Assembly: GCA_030638625.1 (NCBI GenBank)
Contig: DAOWEE010000013.1
Span: 1-7,419, forward strand
Direction of reading: 5' to 3'
Source of the DNA: Methanosarcinales archaeon
Lineage (GTDB): Archaea > Halobacteriota > Methanosarcinia > Methanosarcinales > Methanocomedenaceae
Length of the DNA: 7,419 nt
The notes below the pieces were generated by a model. The model had not been told where the DNA came from, did not search any database, and saw nothing but the letters and a program-made list of their open reading frames with translations. Positions 6,500 through 7,419 of the stretch are shown one piece after another. The stretch's first letter is position 1; the number at the start of each line of letters is the position of its first letter. Made by a program: the position numbers and the translations under genes.

Positions 6500-6680
6500 A
6501 CTTACATAATATGTGGTACTCACCCGGAATTTCAATATATCTGTTTCTTTACGCCGACCTCAATCTGGTAATTATCCTGTGATGTTACTTAATGCAATTA
6601 AACTATTCTCACTGACTGGATTTATACCATTTAACTCTGGTTCGCCAATGTTATGTTAGTCCACCCCATTAAATAACGTG

Positions 6681-6736
6681 CCCTGTGCCGGGCCCCATTG
6701 CATATGTAATACATATTTGGTTCCGGGCAAGCAGGG
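6681..6736 (-). ncRNA. Candidate structured RNA element (long imperfect hairpin), strand uncertain
   Basis: A GC-rich island in AT-rich sequence. CCCTG (6681-6685) pairs with CAGGG (6732-6736), and GCC and GG segments inside pair with GG and GGC segments at 6719-6728 through small mismatches. The apex is a perfect 6-bp hairpin, ATATGT / ACATAT, around 6702-6716. On the minus strand a strong A/T box at 6762-6776 would start transcription near 6741, just before the hairpin. It could therefore be a small RNA or the 5' end of a long dnaG leader. No known RNA family was recognised; a transcription terminator or chance pairing are alternatives. Confidence 0.3.
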
Positions 6737-6761
6737 GATTTGGATTGATGATTTGTTTAAC

Positions 6762-6776
6762 TATTTATATATATTT
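6762..6776. promoter_or_regulatory. Strong A/T box inside the intergenic region
   Basis: TATTTATATATATTT is the most TATA-like stretch in the window and is nearly symmetrical. Read on minus it would start a transcript near 6741, at the foot of the 6681-6736 hairpin. Read on plus it would start within the inverted repeat at 6785-6806, where no plus-strand gene follows. The minus reading is therefore favoured. Confidence 0.3.
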
Positions 6777-6784
6777 TATTAGTA

Positions 6785-6806
6785 GTTAATCTAACTCGTG
6801 ATTAAC
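6785..6806. repeat. Perfect 7-bp inverted repeat next to the A/T box
   Basis: GTTAATC (6785-6791) and GATTAAC (6800-6806) are exact inverted copies with an 8-bp spacer. The element sits 9 bp from the A/T box at 6762-6776, a position suited to a regulator-binding site for a minus-strand promoter. AT-rich sequence makes chance occurrence fairly likely. Confidence 0.45.
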
Positions 6807-6959
6807 GTGATATTTACAAATATACACATTGTTTGGAAGACATGATAAAGTTATGGTATTTTTTACAAGAACTGTAACATTCAATCATACACTATCTGTT
6901 TTGTTACATTGCATGAAGTATAGCTTTATGTCGTGAGGTTAATCCGACCGTATGGGGAT

Positions 6960-7364
6960 TTACTTGAATTCCGTCCTAAGATTGAATACATGTGTATTCA
7001 AGCTTTCAATATCCTTGATCCTTTTCTTGACCAGTGACTTTATCCTTTGCCTGAGGTCCGTATTCACTGATGCACCGGCATTGTTCAAAAATTCCGCCAT
7101 GAGCCTGGCAAGTTTATCACCTTTCTCATCCCAGTCAGTCAGCACTATCACCTTACTGTATTCCCTGGCCACCTCTTCACAGAGTTCAAGTAATGCCTTC
7201 TGCGTACCCAAAATTACAGGACCGTTAATACCCAGCTCCCTCAATGCCCTGCGGTCCCGCTTGCCTTCAACGATTATGGCGGCACCCTCATCAGACTGCT
7301 GTCTGAGTTCCTGTATCAGCGCTTCCAGTTGCTCCAGACGTTCCATGTCCTCCAATTTCGACAT
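6960..7364 (-). CDS. Small Toprim-domain protein (UPF0292-like)
   Basis: A 134-residue reading from ATG 7364 consisting of little more than a Toprim fold: AAIIVEGKRDRRALRELG with the conserved Glu (about residue 33), GPVILGTQ, and IVLTDWDEKGDKLA with the DxD pair (about 77 and 79). A charged C-terminal helix follows (RQRIKSLVKKRIKDIESL). This matches the archaeal UPF0292/COG1658-type small Toprim family, relatives of the 5S rRNA maturase and DnaG Toprim domains; its nucleic-acid substrate is not known to me. The start is uncertain. ATG 7346 has a GGAGG very close before it and also fits the family N-terminus, GTG 7388 is possible, and the frame is open to the window edge, so the gene could begin beyond it. 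It is followed by 586 bp without genes, so it is probably not in the dnaG operon despite sharing its strand. Confidence 0.85.
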   Translation of the reverse strand: MSKLEDMERLEQLEALIQELRQQSDEGAAIIVEGKRDRRALRELGINGPVILGTQKALLELCEEVAREYSKVIVLTDWDEKGDKLARLMAEFLNNAGASVNTDLRQRIKSLVKKRIKDIESLNTHVFNLRTEFK

Positions 7365-7419
7365 CGCAGAATTAGACGGTACAACCACATTTAATCTTTT
7401 TCCAATAGTGGAGACAGCA

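Larger units (their letters stand above)
6374..6959. other. 586-bp AT-rich intergenic region
   Basis: The stretch between dnaG and the Toprim gene has no convincing coding sequence on either strand; stops are frequent in all frames except the 5' extension of the dnaG frame to 6535. It holds the dnaG leader and candidate promoter, an inverted repeat at 6478-6499, a GC-rich imperfect hairpin at 6681-6736, a long A/T box at 6762-6776 and a second inverted repeat at 6785-6806. It is much longer than the other gaps in this window (7-130 bp). I see nothing recognisable at 6500-6670 or 6825-6959. Confidence 0.7.

Noticed and set aside
6374..6535. Extension of dnaG by 54 N-terminal residues to an ATG at 6535
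   Set aside because: The extra residues do not resemble archaeal DnaG, the family N-terminus begins at ATG 6373, and a GAGGT ribosome-binding site precedes that ATG at the right distance.
6640..6665. GGTTCG T-arm-like sequence suggesting a tRNA
   Set aside because: No acceptor, D or anticodon stem could be built around it.
6744..6751. TTGATGA resembling a C box of a C/D guide RNA
   Set aside because: The first base is not a purine and no CTGA D box follows at a suitable distance.

Overview
The window looks archaeal, most likely from the Methanosarcinales / ANME-2 part of the euryarchaeotes. The evidence is an archaeal-type DnaG primase, an archaeal RecJ-like DHH phosphoesterase, a DUF128/NrpR nitrogen-regulator protein (a family typical of methanogens), a DUF92 membrane protein, a small archaeal Toprim protein, and A/T boxes about 26 bp from predicted starts instead of bacterial -35/-10 promoters. 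Placement below that level is inference. No tRNA, rRNA, CRISPR array, transposase or phage gene was seen.

Left part (1-1612): a divergent pair shares a 67-bp promoter region. On the minus strand, running off the left edge, is a multi-spanning membrane protein. Its second half is DUF92 (the family of plant VTE6, phytyl-phosphate kinase) and its first half resembles a degenerate dolichol/phytol-kinase (SEC59/VTE5-like) domain. On the plus strand is a cis-prenyltransferase family protein that keeps the C-terminal substrate-binding motifs but has lost the N-terminal catalytic motif, as in non-catalytic NgBR/Nus1-type subunits. Together they suggest a polyprenyl-phosphate (glycosyl-carrier lipid or isoprenoid salvage) locus.

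Middle (1613-3711): a 19-bp tandem repeat of four good units fills the gap after the prenyltransferase. It is followed by a convergent 365-aa protein of uncertain family (possibly AttH/CrtC-like, with a CxC...CxC cysteine cluster). Divergent from that gene is a 258-aa single-domain NrpR protein with no DNA-binding helix-turn-helix, resembling NrpRII of Methanosarcina.

Right part (3712-7419): a minus-strand information-processing block. A small Toprim protein (right edge) is followed by a 586-bp AT-rich non-coding region containing a GC-rich hairpin and two inverted repeats. Then come dnaG and, 7 bp later, a recJ-like nuclease gene, almost certainly one operon. The recJ-like gene converges on nrpR with only 12 bp between stop codons.

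The most interesting points are the catalytically degenerate prenyltransferase beside a kinase-like fusion protein, the 19-bp tandem repeat, and the structured element upstream of dnaG.
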